NCBI RefSeq assembly: GCF_040580765.1
Contig: NZ_CP158687.1
Location: 2,170,001-2,234,000 of the forward strand
Direction of reading: 5' to 3'
Source: Lentibacter algarum
Lineage (GTDB): Bacteria; Pseudomonadota; Alphaproteobacteria; Rhodobacterales; Rhodobacteraceae
DNA length: 64,000 nt
This document shows, one piece after another, positions 54,818 to 63,403 of the stretch; the stretch's first letter is position 1, and the number at the start of each line of letters is the position of its first letter. A program made the translations under genes and the position numbers. Under the pieces are notes generated by a model, which ran no database searches, was not told where the DNA came from, and saw nothing but the letters and a program-made list of their open reading frames with translations.

Positions 54818-55204
54818 TCAAAGAACCAAGCCCACATAGAGCAGAGCGGTGCATACGAAGGCCGTTACCCAAGCAGCGGTTCGGAACCAAACGATCCCGA
54901 GCGCGTAGAGTGCGACATATGCAATTCGAGCGAGGAGGAACGTCAGCATCAGTTGATCAGCCAAATTGTCGGCGGCATTGGACAGATGGGTCATCAAAAC
55001 TGCAGGTGCTACCAAAGCGAGCGCAAGCAGCGAGTTATTCGCGGCGCGTTCCATTCGCCCAGCAAGGCCTGTCAGAACGAGATCTTCTCGATTGCCGGCA
55101 AGCGTCGATAGCCCGACCTGCTGGGCCGCTACCAAGACTTGCGCCAAGATTACAATAACGACAATCAACCCGTAAAATGCCAGATAGAGTATAAAGTCTT
55201 GCAT
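54818..55204 (-). CDS. MAPEG-family membrane protein
   Basis: 128 residues from ATG 55204, fixed by GGAGGA 7 nt upstream. Four hydrophobic helices and the pattern GLAGRMERAANNSLLALALVAPAVLM match bacterial MAPEG proteins, which conjugate glutathione to electrophiles or reduce lipid peroxides. This suggests a detoxifying role for the operon. Confidence 0.8.
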   Translation of the reverse strand: MQDFILYLAFYGLIVVIVILAQVLVAAQQVGLSTLAGNREDLVLTGLAGRMERAANNSLLALALVAPAVLMTHLSNAADNLADQLMLTFLLARIAYVALYALGIVWFRTAAWVTAFVCTALLYVGLVL

Positions 55205-55239
55205 ATATTCGTCCTCCAATCGGTCAGTTTCGTAAGTGC

Positions 55240-55869
55240 CTAAAGGATGCCAGCAATTTTCGTGATTGAACGCATGTCGATTTCGAGACCGTTCATCAGC
55301 TGCCCAAATTCAGGACTGGCCGCCAAAGCGTCGTAGGTTCTCTCAATCGCCGACATGTCAGGATAGGTTACACCCAACATGTATGTCCCAAGATCAGACC
55401 CAGTAAGTGTTTGTCCCATGCGCATGGTCTGTGCACCTGCTGATTTGAACACGGGCGCGGTCTTGTTTAGCAAATCTAGCATTGCAGTTTCTTCCAAAGA
55501 CCGACGATGGGCCCTCGTCAACATCAGATACTTGGGCGTTGGCTCAAGTTTTGGCTCAAATTCGATCGGTTTACCCCGAAATACATTTCGAGCAAAGGGC
55601 GCTACAGCGTGATCGCTGATCATACGCGAATAGGCGGAGGACTGCGGGATCATGTTCATAACGCTCTCAAATCCTTGTAGGTCATCAAAGAACTGAACAT
55701 TCACCAAAGCCCCGGGATAGCGGCCTGAGATCAAGCTGCCATATGTCACGCGAACTGCGCCATTTTGTCGGCAGTCCTGCGCGAAGTTGGCCAATTCGTT
55801 CAAAGCGCCAGATCTGCTTGCTGCGGGGCAAGTAGCTGCGGTGATGGCGATAAATTTGGGAGTAGACAT
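55240..55869 (-). CDS. duplicated ABM-like protein, first gene of operon
   Basis: 209 residues from ATG 55869 with GGAGG upstream. The two halves look like repeated ferredoxin-fold domains: residues 5-100 (FIAITAATCP ... NVQFFDDLQGFESVMNMI) and 110-209 (PKYLMLTRAHR ... MLGVTYPDMSAIERTYDALAA). Such proteins are heme-free monooxygenases or binding proteins. It is divergent from the HxlR regulator across 104 bp. Confidence 0.62.
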   Translation of the reverse strand: MSTPKFIAITAATCPAASRSGALNELANFAQDCRQNGAVRVTYGSLISGRYPGALVNVQFFDDLQGFESVMNMIPQSSAYSRMISDHAVAPFARNVFRGKPIEFEPKLEPTPKYLMLTRAHRRSLEETAMLDLLNKTAPVFKSAGAQTMRMGQTLTGSDLGTYMLGVTYPDMSAIERTYDALAASPEFGQLMNGLEIDMRSITKIAGIL

Positions 55870-55973
55870 CCGAAAGCCTCCAGTTTTTTTTGAACTAACC
55901 ATTTCTTAGAACAGGTTGACCTGACGCAGATGTACCGTCTAGTCTGTATGTTAAAGTGGTTTGGAGGCATGAC

Positions 55974-56447
55974 ATGCTTAACTTGAAAATCGTCGAAGAG
56001 GAAATGTGCCCAATCGGCCTGGCTGGACACCTGCTTATTGACAAGTGGATCCCAATAATTATCCGCGAAATTGCGTTATTTGATCGACGTGGCTTCAACG
56101 AGATATTGAAAAACAATCGTGAGGGAATTTCTTCGGCTTCGCTGTCATCACGATTGCACTATATGGTACAGCTGGACCTGTTGAATGTTCAAAAATCGGA
56201 CGATCACGCACAGAAGAAACTTTATTTCCTCACTGAAGCTGGGATCGCTTTCGTACCTATTTTGTTTCACTTGGCTAGTTGGACTGCCGAATTCAGAAAC
56301 CCCTCGCCGGAATTTGTTTCGCGCACCAGTCCATTTCATTCAGGGGATGATGATTTGAAAAAGAAGCTACTCGAACGGCTGCACCAGATTCATGTGACGA
56401 AGACGATTGAACCAACGCCTTTGTGGTGGCTGGCTGATAACCTATAA
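55974..56447 (+). CDS. HxlR-family winged-helix regulator
   Basis: 157 residues from ATG 55974, chosen for the GGAGG site 8 nt upstream. MCPIGL (Cys12), LLIDKWIPIIIREI, GFNEILKNN, and GISSASLSSRLHYMVQLDLL match HxlR/YodB-type proteins. Several members sense quinones, aldehydes or other electrophiles through a conserved N-terminal cysteine like this one. It probably controls the divergent operon starting at 55869. Confidence 0.82.
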   Translation: MLNLKIVEEEMCPIGLAGHLLIDKWIPIIIREIALFDRRGFNEILKNNREGISSASLSSRLHYMVQLDLLNVQKSDDHAQKKLYFLTEAGIAFVPILFHLASWTAEFRNPSPEFVSRTSPFHSGDDDLKKKLLERLHQIHVTKTIEPTPLWWLADNL

Positions 56448-56602
56448 ATTTTCAGTTACACGTGGCTGCGCGTTCGACAATATCAACTTTAAAGCTTCAA
56501 CAACCTTGAATCTGCTTCAACTACCAAGCGCTAAACCCTCAAACACACACTTTGATAGACTTGTTGGTGCTTTGAGCCATATTGTTTGGCAAGGAGCATG
56601 AC

Positions 56603-57844
56603 ATGCGACAGCTGCGCGAAGATACACATCTGATACTGGACGGCGAGGTGCGGGTGTATCGCCGTGAGCGCAGCAAGCGCTGGCAGGCGGCCTTTGTGAT
56701 TGACGGGCACACCATCCGCATCAGTACCGGCAAGCGTGATTTGGCTGAAGCTAAAGAGTATGCGCGGGATACGTTTCTTGAATACAAGTTCCGCCACAAG
56801 AACGACCTGCCTGTAGTCACCAAGAAGTTCTCTGATGTTGCTAAGCTGGCGATTGCCGATATGAGCAAGCAGCTGGATGCAGGCTTGGGGCGTAAAGTGT
56901 TTGCAGACTACATCGTGTGTATTGAGCGTTACCTGATCCCCTTCTTTGGGGCACAGTTTGTGACCACCATTGATTATGAGAAGGTGCAACAGTTCTACGA
57001 GTGGCGGCGGGCTAAGATGGGCCGTGAGCCGAAGGCCTCAACGCTCAACACGCATAACTCAGCTATGAACCGTGTGCTTGAGGAAGCTGTGGCGCGGGGC
57101 TTTATCGCGCACAAGAATGTACCACTGCTGGTAAACCGTGGTGAGAAGAGCGAACGCCGCCCAGACTTCACCCGCGAAGAATACGCCACATTGATCCGCA
57201 AACTGCCCAGCTGGATCAACTCAGGCAAGGCGGGCAAACCCACAGACATGCGTCACCTCATGCGGGACTATGTGCTGATCATGGCCAATACAGGCATGCG
57301 CCACGGGACAGAGGCGCTGAACCTCAAGTGGAAGCATGTGACGCTGTTTGAGGAAAAGGACCTGCAGTACCTAGAGATGAGCGTGACTGGCAAGACTGGT
57401 CGCAGGGACATCATATGCCGCAGTGGAACCATCAACTACCTCAAGCGCATACACGAGCGGTCAGAGGACATACGCCACATCCCTTTTGAAGACCTGCTCA
57501 AGCAGCGTGTAGATTTGCCAGTGTTTAGGTTGCCAGATGGCACAGTCTCAAAGAACATCCACCAGACGTTCCGCAAGTTCCTCACAGATACAGGGCTGAT
57601 CATATGTCCGCGCACAGGGCAGAATAGGACGCTCTACAGCCTACGCCACACCTACGCGACCTTTGCTCTTCTCAACGACGGGATGGATATACATGCGCTG
57701 GCTGTGCAGATGGGCACCAGCATTGGCATGATTGAGCGGCACTACAGTCATCTGACACCGCGCCTCAAGAAGGACATGCTCACGGGCAAGCGGTATGAGC
57801 TATCGCGGGATGAGTTTGATGCACATACAGAAACCAGCGAGTAG
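56603..57844 (+). CDS. second tyrosine integrase (element 2 or 3)
   Basis: 413 residues from ATG 56603 with AAGGAGC. About 11 substitutions and a changed C-terminal tail separate it from the integrase at 29937. The same catalytic residues are present (NTGMRHGTEALNL, YSLRHTYATF, MIERHYSHL). Many third-position differences show the two genes are not recent copies. The upstream region also shares a CAAACACACACTTT-like stretch. It presumably targets the same tRNA-Phe site. Confidence 0.93.
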   Translation: MRQLREDTHLILDGEVRVYRRERSKRWQAAFVIDGHTIRISTGKRDLAEAKEYARDTFLEYKFRHKNDLPVVTKKFSDVAKLAIADMSKQLDAGLGRKVFADYIVCIERYLIPFFGAQFVTTIDYEKVQQFYEWRRAKMGREPKASTLNTHNSAMNRVLEEAVARGFIAHKNVPLLVNRGEKSERRPDFTREEYATLIRKLPSWINSGKAGKPTDMRHLMRDYVLIMANTGMRHGTEALNLKWKHVTLFEEKDLQYLEMSVTGKTGRRDIICRSGTINYLKRIHERSEDIRHIPFEDLLKQRVDLPVFRLPDGTVSKNIHQTFRKFLTDTGLIICPRTGQNRTLYSLRHTYATFALLNDGMDIHALAVQMGTSIGMIERHYSHLTPRLKKDMLTGKRYELSRDEFDAHTETSE

Positions 57845-58283
57845 CTAAGGGCTACATCTTGGGCGGAAAGCGGTAGTTCGCTGCGGTTTGGATAGAGGTC
57901 CGCTGTGCGGGACTTTGCGGCCGTTCGGTCAAGCAATACCAAGGTCTGGTTTCACCTGATCAGAGCGGACTTCACTCCGAAATCGAAGAATTGGCTTCCA
58001 GGCCCTGCGACGCCATTGGGTACCCGGCAGCTTGCGGTCCGGTGGGGCAGTGAGGTGATTTTGAATTGAACCCACATTGTTGCCAGTCAAGAATACTGCG
58101 CCCGTATGCAACACTGTGCGCGATAGTGTGTCATTTAAAACAACCGCCGCCCCTGTTACTGGCTCATAATATTTCAGTATCGCATGGTTCTGCAGTCAAA
58201 ATGACAGAAATATTTGAGATTTGACAATTTGGAATAAAACTTTCAATGTACGGCGAATCCCTAAGCCGTTTCGGAGTTCACAA
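57845..58283. other. gap between integrase 2 and RpiR gene, no gene seen
   Basis: The first 30 bp (GTAGCTAAGGGCTACA...) match the sequence just after integrase 1, then similarity stops. I see no RNA gene, repeat of the tRNA-Phe fragment or convincing ORF. The promoter and operator of the following RpiR operon should lie in the last part. Confidence 0.6.
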
Positions 58284-59162
58284 TTGCCCCTGCCAATAGA
58301 GACCCTTCTCTCCAATTCCATGAGGAATGGCAGTAAAGCGGACAAGGCGATTGCCAGCTACATGAGTGGCTCCCTGACGGAACTTCCTTTTGAAACGGCC
58401 GCAAGTATCGCAGCGAAAGTGAAGGTGAGCGAAGCCACCGTAGGTCGCTTTTGCCGATCGATCGGCTACGAGAGCTTCAGGAACCTTAAGGAACATTTGA
58501 AAGGTCACATCGGGGACCATCCTTGGCTCATGAGTGAACGTCTGAACGAGCTTCGCAAAAACTCGGAAAACAATGAGTCCCATCTTGCGCGCGGGATGGA
58601 GATGGAAATTGCTGCTTTGGTGTCTGTCTACGAATTGGCGACAACAAAGAACTGGCAGCGTGTGGTAAAACGTCTGGCCAAGACGGAACGGATTTTTATC
58701 ACCGGGTTTCAAACCGAACGGGGCATCGCCCAATATTTCGCAAACCAACTGCAATATCTGCGCGATAGCGTGACGTTGATGGACCTTGCCGGAGGGAATT
58801 TTTCTGAATTGCTGGCGTCGGACACCGCCGCTTGCCTGGTCATCTTCGAGGCCCGCAGATATTCGCGGCAGGCCAAGGTGCTGGCGCAAGAAGCACATGG
58901 CGCGGGCATACCTGTCACGCTGATCACTGACGTCTATTGTGACTGGGGAAATGGGGTCGCCGATGAGGTGTTTGCCGTGCCGACGCAAGTTAACCAGTTC
59001 TGGGATTCCACCGCCCTTATGGCGAGTCTGGGCAACCTTCTGATCAACGGCGTATTCATGGAGCTTGGCCCCGATACAGGGGACCGGCTGAACCAAATCG
59101 CTGAATTGTTCGGGCGCATCACAGGCCATGTGGGCGACCCTGTCACCCAAATAATGAAGTAA
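58284..59162 (+). CDS. RpiR-family transcriptional regulator
   Basis: 292 residues from TTG 58284, chosen for CGGAG seven bases upstream; TTG 58221 or ATG 58320 are alternatives. The N-terminal HTH is LPFETAASIAAKVKVSEATVGRFCRSIGYESFRNLKEHL, the central and C-terminal part is a SIS sugar-phosphate-binding-like domain (VKRLAKTERIFITGFQTERG, ACLVIFEARRYSRQAKVLAQEAHGAGIPVTLITD). RpiR members often control catabolism of sugar phosphates or amino acids. It precedes the ABC transporter genes and probably regulates them. Confidence 0.87.
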   Translation: MPLPIETLLSNSMRNGSKADKAIASYMSGSLTELPFETAASIAAKVKVSEATVGRFCRSIGYESFRNLKEHLKGHIGDHPWLMSERLNELRKNSENNESHLARGMEMEIAALVSVYELATTKNWQRVVKRLAKTERIFITGFQTERGIAQYFANQLQYLRDSVTLMDLAGGNFSELLASDTAACLVIFEARRYSRQAKVLAQEAHGAGIPVTLITDVYCDWGNGVADEVFAVPTQVNQFWDSTALMASLGNLLINGVFMELGPDTGDRLNQIAELFGRITGHVGDPVTQIMK

Positions 59163-59193
59163 CGAAAACCAAACTCAACGGGAGAAGACCAAA

Positions 59194-59973
59194 ATGAAAA
59201 CCAAACTGACGACAATGATCGCGACGGCGGCCCTCACGGCAGCCTTTGCAGTGCAAGCCACCGCAGAAACTGTGACAATCGGAACCGAGGGCGCGTACCC
59301 TCCGTTCAATTACATCGAATCTGATGGGACAATCGCCGGTTTCGACATCGATATTGCCTTGGAATTGTGCAAACGCATGGATGTAGAATGTGATGTTGTA
59401 GCCCAAGACTGGGACGGTATCATCCCCGGCCTGCTGGCAAACAAATATGATGTGATCGTTGCGTCGATGTTCATCACCGAAGAACGCAAACAGCAGGTTG
59501 ATTTCACTGACCCTTACTATCTTGCTGCGATGACGCATGTTGTCCCAATGGGCAGCGATATCATCGAATTCACCAATGAATCTCTTTCGGGCCTGATCAT
59601 TGGCGCGCAGTCGGGAACAACGCAGGCCGACTTTGCCGAGGCAACCTATCCTGACGCCGAAGTCCGCCTTTATCCTACGCAGGACGAAGTAAATTTGGAC
59701 ATGGCAAGCGGTCGTATTGATCTGCAAGTCGGTGACATGCTGCCGATGCTGGATTGGACCACAAAATCCGAAGACGGCGCATGCTGTGAGTTGGGAGGCG
59801 AACCGATCACCGATCCTGCCTTTGTCGGCGACGGCGTTGGCATGGCCGTGCGTCAGGAAGATGACGAATTGCGCGAGAACCTGAACAATGCGCTTGCAGA
59901 AATGCGTGCTGATGGAACCTATCTTGAAATCAACAACAAGTATTTCGAAATCGACGTCTATACGATGAAATGA
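59194..59973 (+). CDS. polar amino-acid ABC transporter, substrate-binding protein
   Basis: 259 residues with GGGAGAAG ahead of the start. A signal peptide occupies about residues 1-23 (hydrophobic core TAALTAAFAVQA). The mature protein has the family 3 motif GTEGAYPPFNYIESDGTIAGFDIDIALELCKRMDVEC and later MFITEERKQQVDFTDPYY. Periplasmic receptor for a polar amino acid of the lysine/arginine/ornithine/histidine type. Confidence 0.92.
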   Translation: MKTKLTTMIATAALTAAFAVQATAETVTIGTEGAYPPFNYIESDGTIAGFDIDIALELCKRMDVECDVVAQDWDGIIPGLLANKYDVIVASMFITEERKQQVDFTDPYYLAAMTHVVPMGSDIIEFTNESLSGLIIGAQSGTTQADFAEATYPDAEVRLYPTQDEVNLDMASGRIDLQVGDMLPMLDWTTKSEDGACCELGGEPITDPAFVGDGVGMAVRQEDDELRENLNNALAEMRADGTYLEINNKYFEIDVYTMK

Positions 59974-60006
59974 TGCAATTTGTCCCCCCAACCACAAGGC
60001 CACGCC

Positions 60007-60714
60007 ATGTATGAGCTCTTTGCATACGGCGATGCCGGCTGGGGGGATGAAATTCTGCGCGGGCTGGCGATTACGGCGCAACTTGCCATCGTAACGCTGC
60101 CCGTCGGGCTCGCCCTTGGATTTCTTGCGGCGTTTTGTTCGCTGTCGCAGTTGCGAACTCTGCGCTTTTTCGGGTTCGGCTACACAACCGTCATGCGCGG
60201 GTTGCCGGAAATCCTAACCCTGTTTGTGGTCTATAACGGCGTTGGTTTGCTTTTGAATTCGGCGCTACGCTGGTGGAACCCTGACGGCGGCGGCACTAAT
60301 TTCAGCCCCTTTGCAGCCGGTGTTATCGCGCTTGGCATGGTGTTCGGTGCCTTCGCGGGCGAAGTGATCCGAGGCGCGTTCAACTCGCTTGATAGAGGAC
60401 AGGCCGAGGCTGGCCGCGCAATCGGTATGAGCCAGCGAAAGATATTCTTTCGGATCCAGTTGCCGCAATTGTGGCGCTTTGCGCTGCCCGGCTTAGGCAA
60501 TCTCTGGATCAACATGCTTAAAGATACAGCGCTTGTCTCGGTGATCGCCTTGGATGATCTGATGCGCATGACCAAAGTGGCCGTTGGGGTCACGAAACAA
60601 CCCTTCACCTTCTATCTTGTGGCTTGCCTGATTTATTGGGTGCTTTGCCTGCTGTCGGAAGTGGTTCTGGCGCGGATGGAAAAACGTGCCAATCGTGGCG
60701 TAAGGAGGGCATGA
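60007..60714 (+). CDS. polar amino-acid ABC transporter, permease 1
   Basis: 235 residues from ATG 60007 with AAGG just upstream. Membrane helices and the EAA-type loop AEAGRAIGMSQRKIFFRIQLPQLWRFALPGLGN typical of HisQ/HisM. It forms the channel with the next permease. The start at 60007 leaves 33 bp after the binding-protein stop. Confidence 0.92.
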   Translation: MYELFAYGDAGWGDEILRGLAITAQLAIVTLPVGLALGFLAAFCSLSQLRTLRFFGFGYTTVMRGLPEILTLFVVYNGVGLLLNSALRWWNPDGGGTNFSPFAAGVIALGMVFGAFAGEVIRGAFNSLDRGQAEAGRAIGMSQRKIFFRIQLPQLWRFALPGLGNLWINMLKDTALVSVIALDDLMRMTKVAVGVTKQPFTFYLVACLIYWVLCLLSEVVLARMEKRANRGVRRA

Positions 60715-60715
60715 A

Positions 60716-61450
60716 ATGAACCCGATCGACGTCCTCATCCAATACTGGCCGCGCCTTCTTGATGGCACACTCATGACGATCAAACTGACGCTTCTTGGCG
60801 CCTTAATTGCAGCGTTTTTCTCTCCGGCGTTCGCCTTGATCCGCGTGCAGGCACCGACAATGGTCCAAGCCCCGCTGAGGCTTTACATCTCGTTTATGCG
60901 CGGCACGCCGATCCTCGCGCAGCTGTTCCTGATCTACTATGGTTCGGGCCAATTTCGTCCGTTCTTAACAGAATGGGGCCTCTGGAATTTCTTTCGGGAT
61001 CCGTTCAATTGCGCCCTCCTGACCTTTGCGCTGAACTCGACCGCCTATCAAACTGAAATCCTGCGCGGTGGTATCATGGGCGTGAACCGTGGCGAAATCG
61101 AGGCTGCCAAAGCCATCGGCATGAGCCGCCTCACAACTTTGCGCCGTGTGGTCTACCCGCATGCGTATCGCATCGCGTGGCCCGCTTTGGGCAATGAAGT
61201 CATTTTGCTGATGAAGGCCAGCGCGCTGGCAAGCGTGGTGACGGTTTTTGATATCATGGGCCGCACGCGGCAGGTATTTTCCAAGACATTCGATTTTTCG
61301 GTCTACCTCTGGGCGGCTGTAATCTACCTCTGCATCACTGCAATCTTTGTGCTGATCTGGCGACAAGCAGAACGACGTCTAAGCCGCCATATCGAAGCCC
61401 ATAACAAACCACGTGGCACCACGGTGCCAGTGAAGGAAGCCCAAGGATGA
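60716..61450 (+). CDS. polar amino-acid ABC transporter, permease 2
   Basis: 244 residues starting one base after the previous stop. [33 protein letters not shown] is the EAA loop, and [18 protein letters not shown] is the characteristic pre-loop. Overlaps the ATPase start by ATGA. Confidence 0.93.
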   Translation: MNPIDVLIQYWPRLLDGTLMTIKLTLLGALIAAFFSPAFALIRVQAPTMVQAPLRLYISFMRGTPILAQLFLIYYGSGQFRPFLTEWGLWNFFRDPFNCALLTFALNSTAYQTEILRGGIMGVNRGEIEAAKAIGMSRLTTLRRVVYPHAYRIAWPALGNEVILLMKASALASVVTVFDIMGRTRQVFSKTFDFSVYLWAAVIYLCITAIFVLIWRQAERRLSRHIEAHNKPRGTTVPVKEAQG

Positions 61451-62205
61451 CCCAAGCGGAAACCGTTCTAAAAGCCGAAGATATCCATAAATCCTTTGGA
61501 CACCTCGAAGTTCTCAAGGGCATTTCACTTGAAGCGAACAAACATGACGTGATCTCGATCCTCGGCTCCTCGGGTTCTGGAAAATCCACCTTCCTGCGCT
61601 GTCTCAATTTCCTCGAAACGCCAACCTCTGGCAAGGTGACGGTTCAGGGCGAAGAAGTCATTGTACGCAACGGTAAACCGCAGAATGCGCGCCATATCGA
61701 GAGCATCCGCAGCCGTCTGGGCATGGTGTTTCAACAGTTTAACCTCTGGACACACCGCACGGTTCAGGAAAATGTGATGGAAGGACCGATACAGGTCAAA
61801 CGCGTCGCGAAGGCAGAGGCCCGCGACAAGGCCGAGGCACTGCTCAAGCGCGTTGGGCTTGAGGATCGGATGCAGATGTACCCCTCGCAGCTCTCGGGTG
61901 GGCAGCAGCAACGAGTCGCCATCGCGCGCGCCTTGGCAATGGAACCCGATGCAATCCTGTTTGACGAACCAACCTCCGCGCTCGACCCCGAGTTGGTGGG
62001 CGAAGTACTGAAGGTGATGCAATCGCTCGCCGCTGAAGGGCGCACAATGATTGTCGTGACCCACGAGATGGGCTTTGCCCGCGATGTATCCTCTGAAGTT
62101 GTTTTCCTGCATGAAGGCCGAATTGCCGAGCAAGGCCCGCCAGAGGAAATGTTCACCAATCCCAAGACAGAAGAATTCAAGCGCTTTATCTCTAAGGTAA
62201 GCTAG
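61447..62205 (+). CDS. polar amino-acid ABC transporter, ATP-binding protein
   Basis: 252 residues. Walker [10 protein letters not shown], signature [15 protein letters not shown], Walker [14 protein letters not shown] and the His switch VVTHEMGFA are all present. Motif FQQFNLW (Q-loop) is typical of the HisP/GlnQ class. It powers the uptake complex with the two permeases. Confidence 0.95.
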   Translation: MTQAETVLKAEDIHKSFGHLEVLKGISLEANKHDVISILGSSGSGKSTFLRCLNFLETPTSGKVTVQGEEVIVRNGKPQNARHIESIRSRLGMVFQQFNLWTHRTVQENVMEGPIQVKRVAKAEARDKAEALLKRVGLEDRMQMYPSQLSGGQQQRVAIARALAMEPDAILFDEPTSALDPELVGEVLKVMQSLAAEGRTMIVVTHEMGFARDVSSEVVFLHEGRIAEQGPPEEMFTNPKTEEFKRFISKVS

Positions 62206-62248
62206 CGGGGTTTCCGCCCTGAAATCTCAAGCCATTTAGGTCAAAAAT

Positions 62249-63403
62249 ATGCCAGAACATTCAACCGCTTTTGCCCCTACCGCCCTGCGTGGAGGTATCC
62301 TGATCGAAGCTGCCGAATTGCGGATCGTGAGCCTGCCTCTGCTCACACCTTTTGTCATCTCAAGCGGCACTATGACCTGCAAGACATTCCCGCTTTTGGT
62401 GCTGAAGGGCGAAGGGCTTGAGGGCATAGCCGAGGCGGTGATGGACCCAACCCCCGACTATCTTGAGGAAACCATTCCCGGCGCAATGGCCTTTCTGCGT
62501 GATGTTCTGCTGCCCTCGATCATCGGCAAGCGATTTGCATCTCCTTACGAGCTGGAGCCATATCTCGCGCCGTGGCGCGGCAACCGGATGGCCAAAGCCG
62601 TTGTTGAAATGGCGTTCTGGGATATGTGGTCCAAAAGCCTTGGCATCCCCCTGAAGGCAGCCCTCGGCGGTGTGGGCAATTCTGTTGATGTCGGCGTCAG
62701 CCTTGGCATCGCACCTATTGAGAAAACCCTTGATCGCATCGACGAAGCTTTGGCCAGCGGCTACAAACGCACCAAGTTAAAGATCGCACAAGGCCATGAC
62801 GTCAAAATCGTCGAGGCCGTGCGCAACCAGTACCCCGATATTAAGCTGACGGTAGACGCCAATACCGATTACGGGCTTGCTGACCTGCCGGTTCTGCAGG
62901 CTCTGGACGGCTTCAACCTTGATTATATTGAACAGCCGCTGGCGTTTGACGATATCCATGATCACGCCCAAGTGCAGGCATCGCTAAAAACGGCGATCTG
63001 TCTGGACGAAAGCATCCGCAGCGCCAGCGATGCACGCAAAGCCCTGGAAATGCGGGCGGCGCGGGTCATCAACATCAAGGTCGGTCGCGTTGGCGGGTTT
63101 GCCGCGGCCCGTGCCATCCACGACACAAGTGCGGCCTTTGGGGCTCCGGTCTGGTGCGGTGGCATGCTGGAGGCAGGCATCGGTCGCGCGCATAATATCC
63201 ACCTTGCAACTTTGGCCAATTTTACCAAACCCGGGGATACATCAAGCGCCAGCCGCTATTTCAAGCGTGACATCATCAATGAACCGCTGGAAGCCTCAAA
63301 CGGCGAGATGCCCGTTCCAGCAACCGGCCCCGGCATCGGCGTGACGCTGGACCACGATTATCTAAAATCCGTTACCGATCACGTTGAGGAGATTGGGACA
63401 TGA
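62249..63403 (+). CDS. N-acylamino-acid racemase / OSBS-like enolase-superfamily enzyme
   Basis: 384 residues. Catalytic Lys pair Lys176-x-Lys178 in TKLKIA, metal ligands Asp203 (TVDANT), Glu228 (YIEQPL) and Asp253 (CLDES), and Lys277 in INIKVGR follow the muconate-lactonising subgroup. WCGGMLEAGIGRAHN near the C-terminus is typical of o-succinylbenzoate synthase/N-succinylamino-acid racemase proteins. No menaquinone genes are near; the racemase role with the downstream acyltransferase is favoured. Confidence 0.85.
   Translation: MPEHSTAFAPTALRGGILIEAAELRIVSLPLLTPFVISSGTMTCKTFPLLVLKGEGLEGIAEAVMDPTPDYLEETIPGAMAFLRDVLLPSIIGKRFASPYELEPYLAPWRGNRMAKAVVEMAFWDMWSKSLGIPLKAALGGVGNSVDVGVSLGIAPIEKTLDRIDEALASGYKRTKLKIAQGHDVKIVEAVRNQYPDIKLTVDANTDYGLADLPVLQALDGFNLDYIEQPLAFDDIHDHAQVQASLKTAICLDESIRSASDARKALEMRAARVINIKVGRVGGFAAARAIHDTSAAFGAPVWCGGMLEAGIGRAHNIHLATLANFTKPGDTSSASRYFKRDIINEPLEASNGEMPVPATGPGIGVTLDHDYLKSVTDHVEEIGT

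Noticed and set aside
59143..60081. 312-codon minus-strand frame across the substrate-binding protein
   Set aside because: Antisense shadow; the plus-strand binding protein has signal peptide and family motifs.
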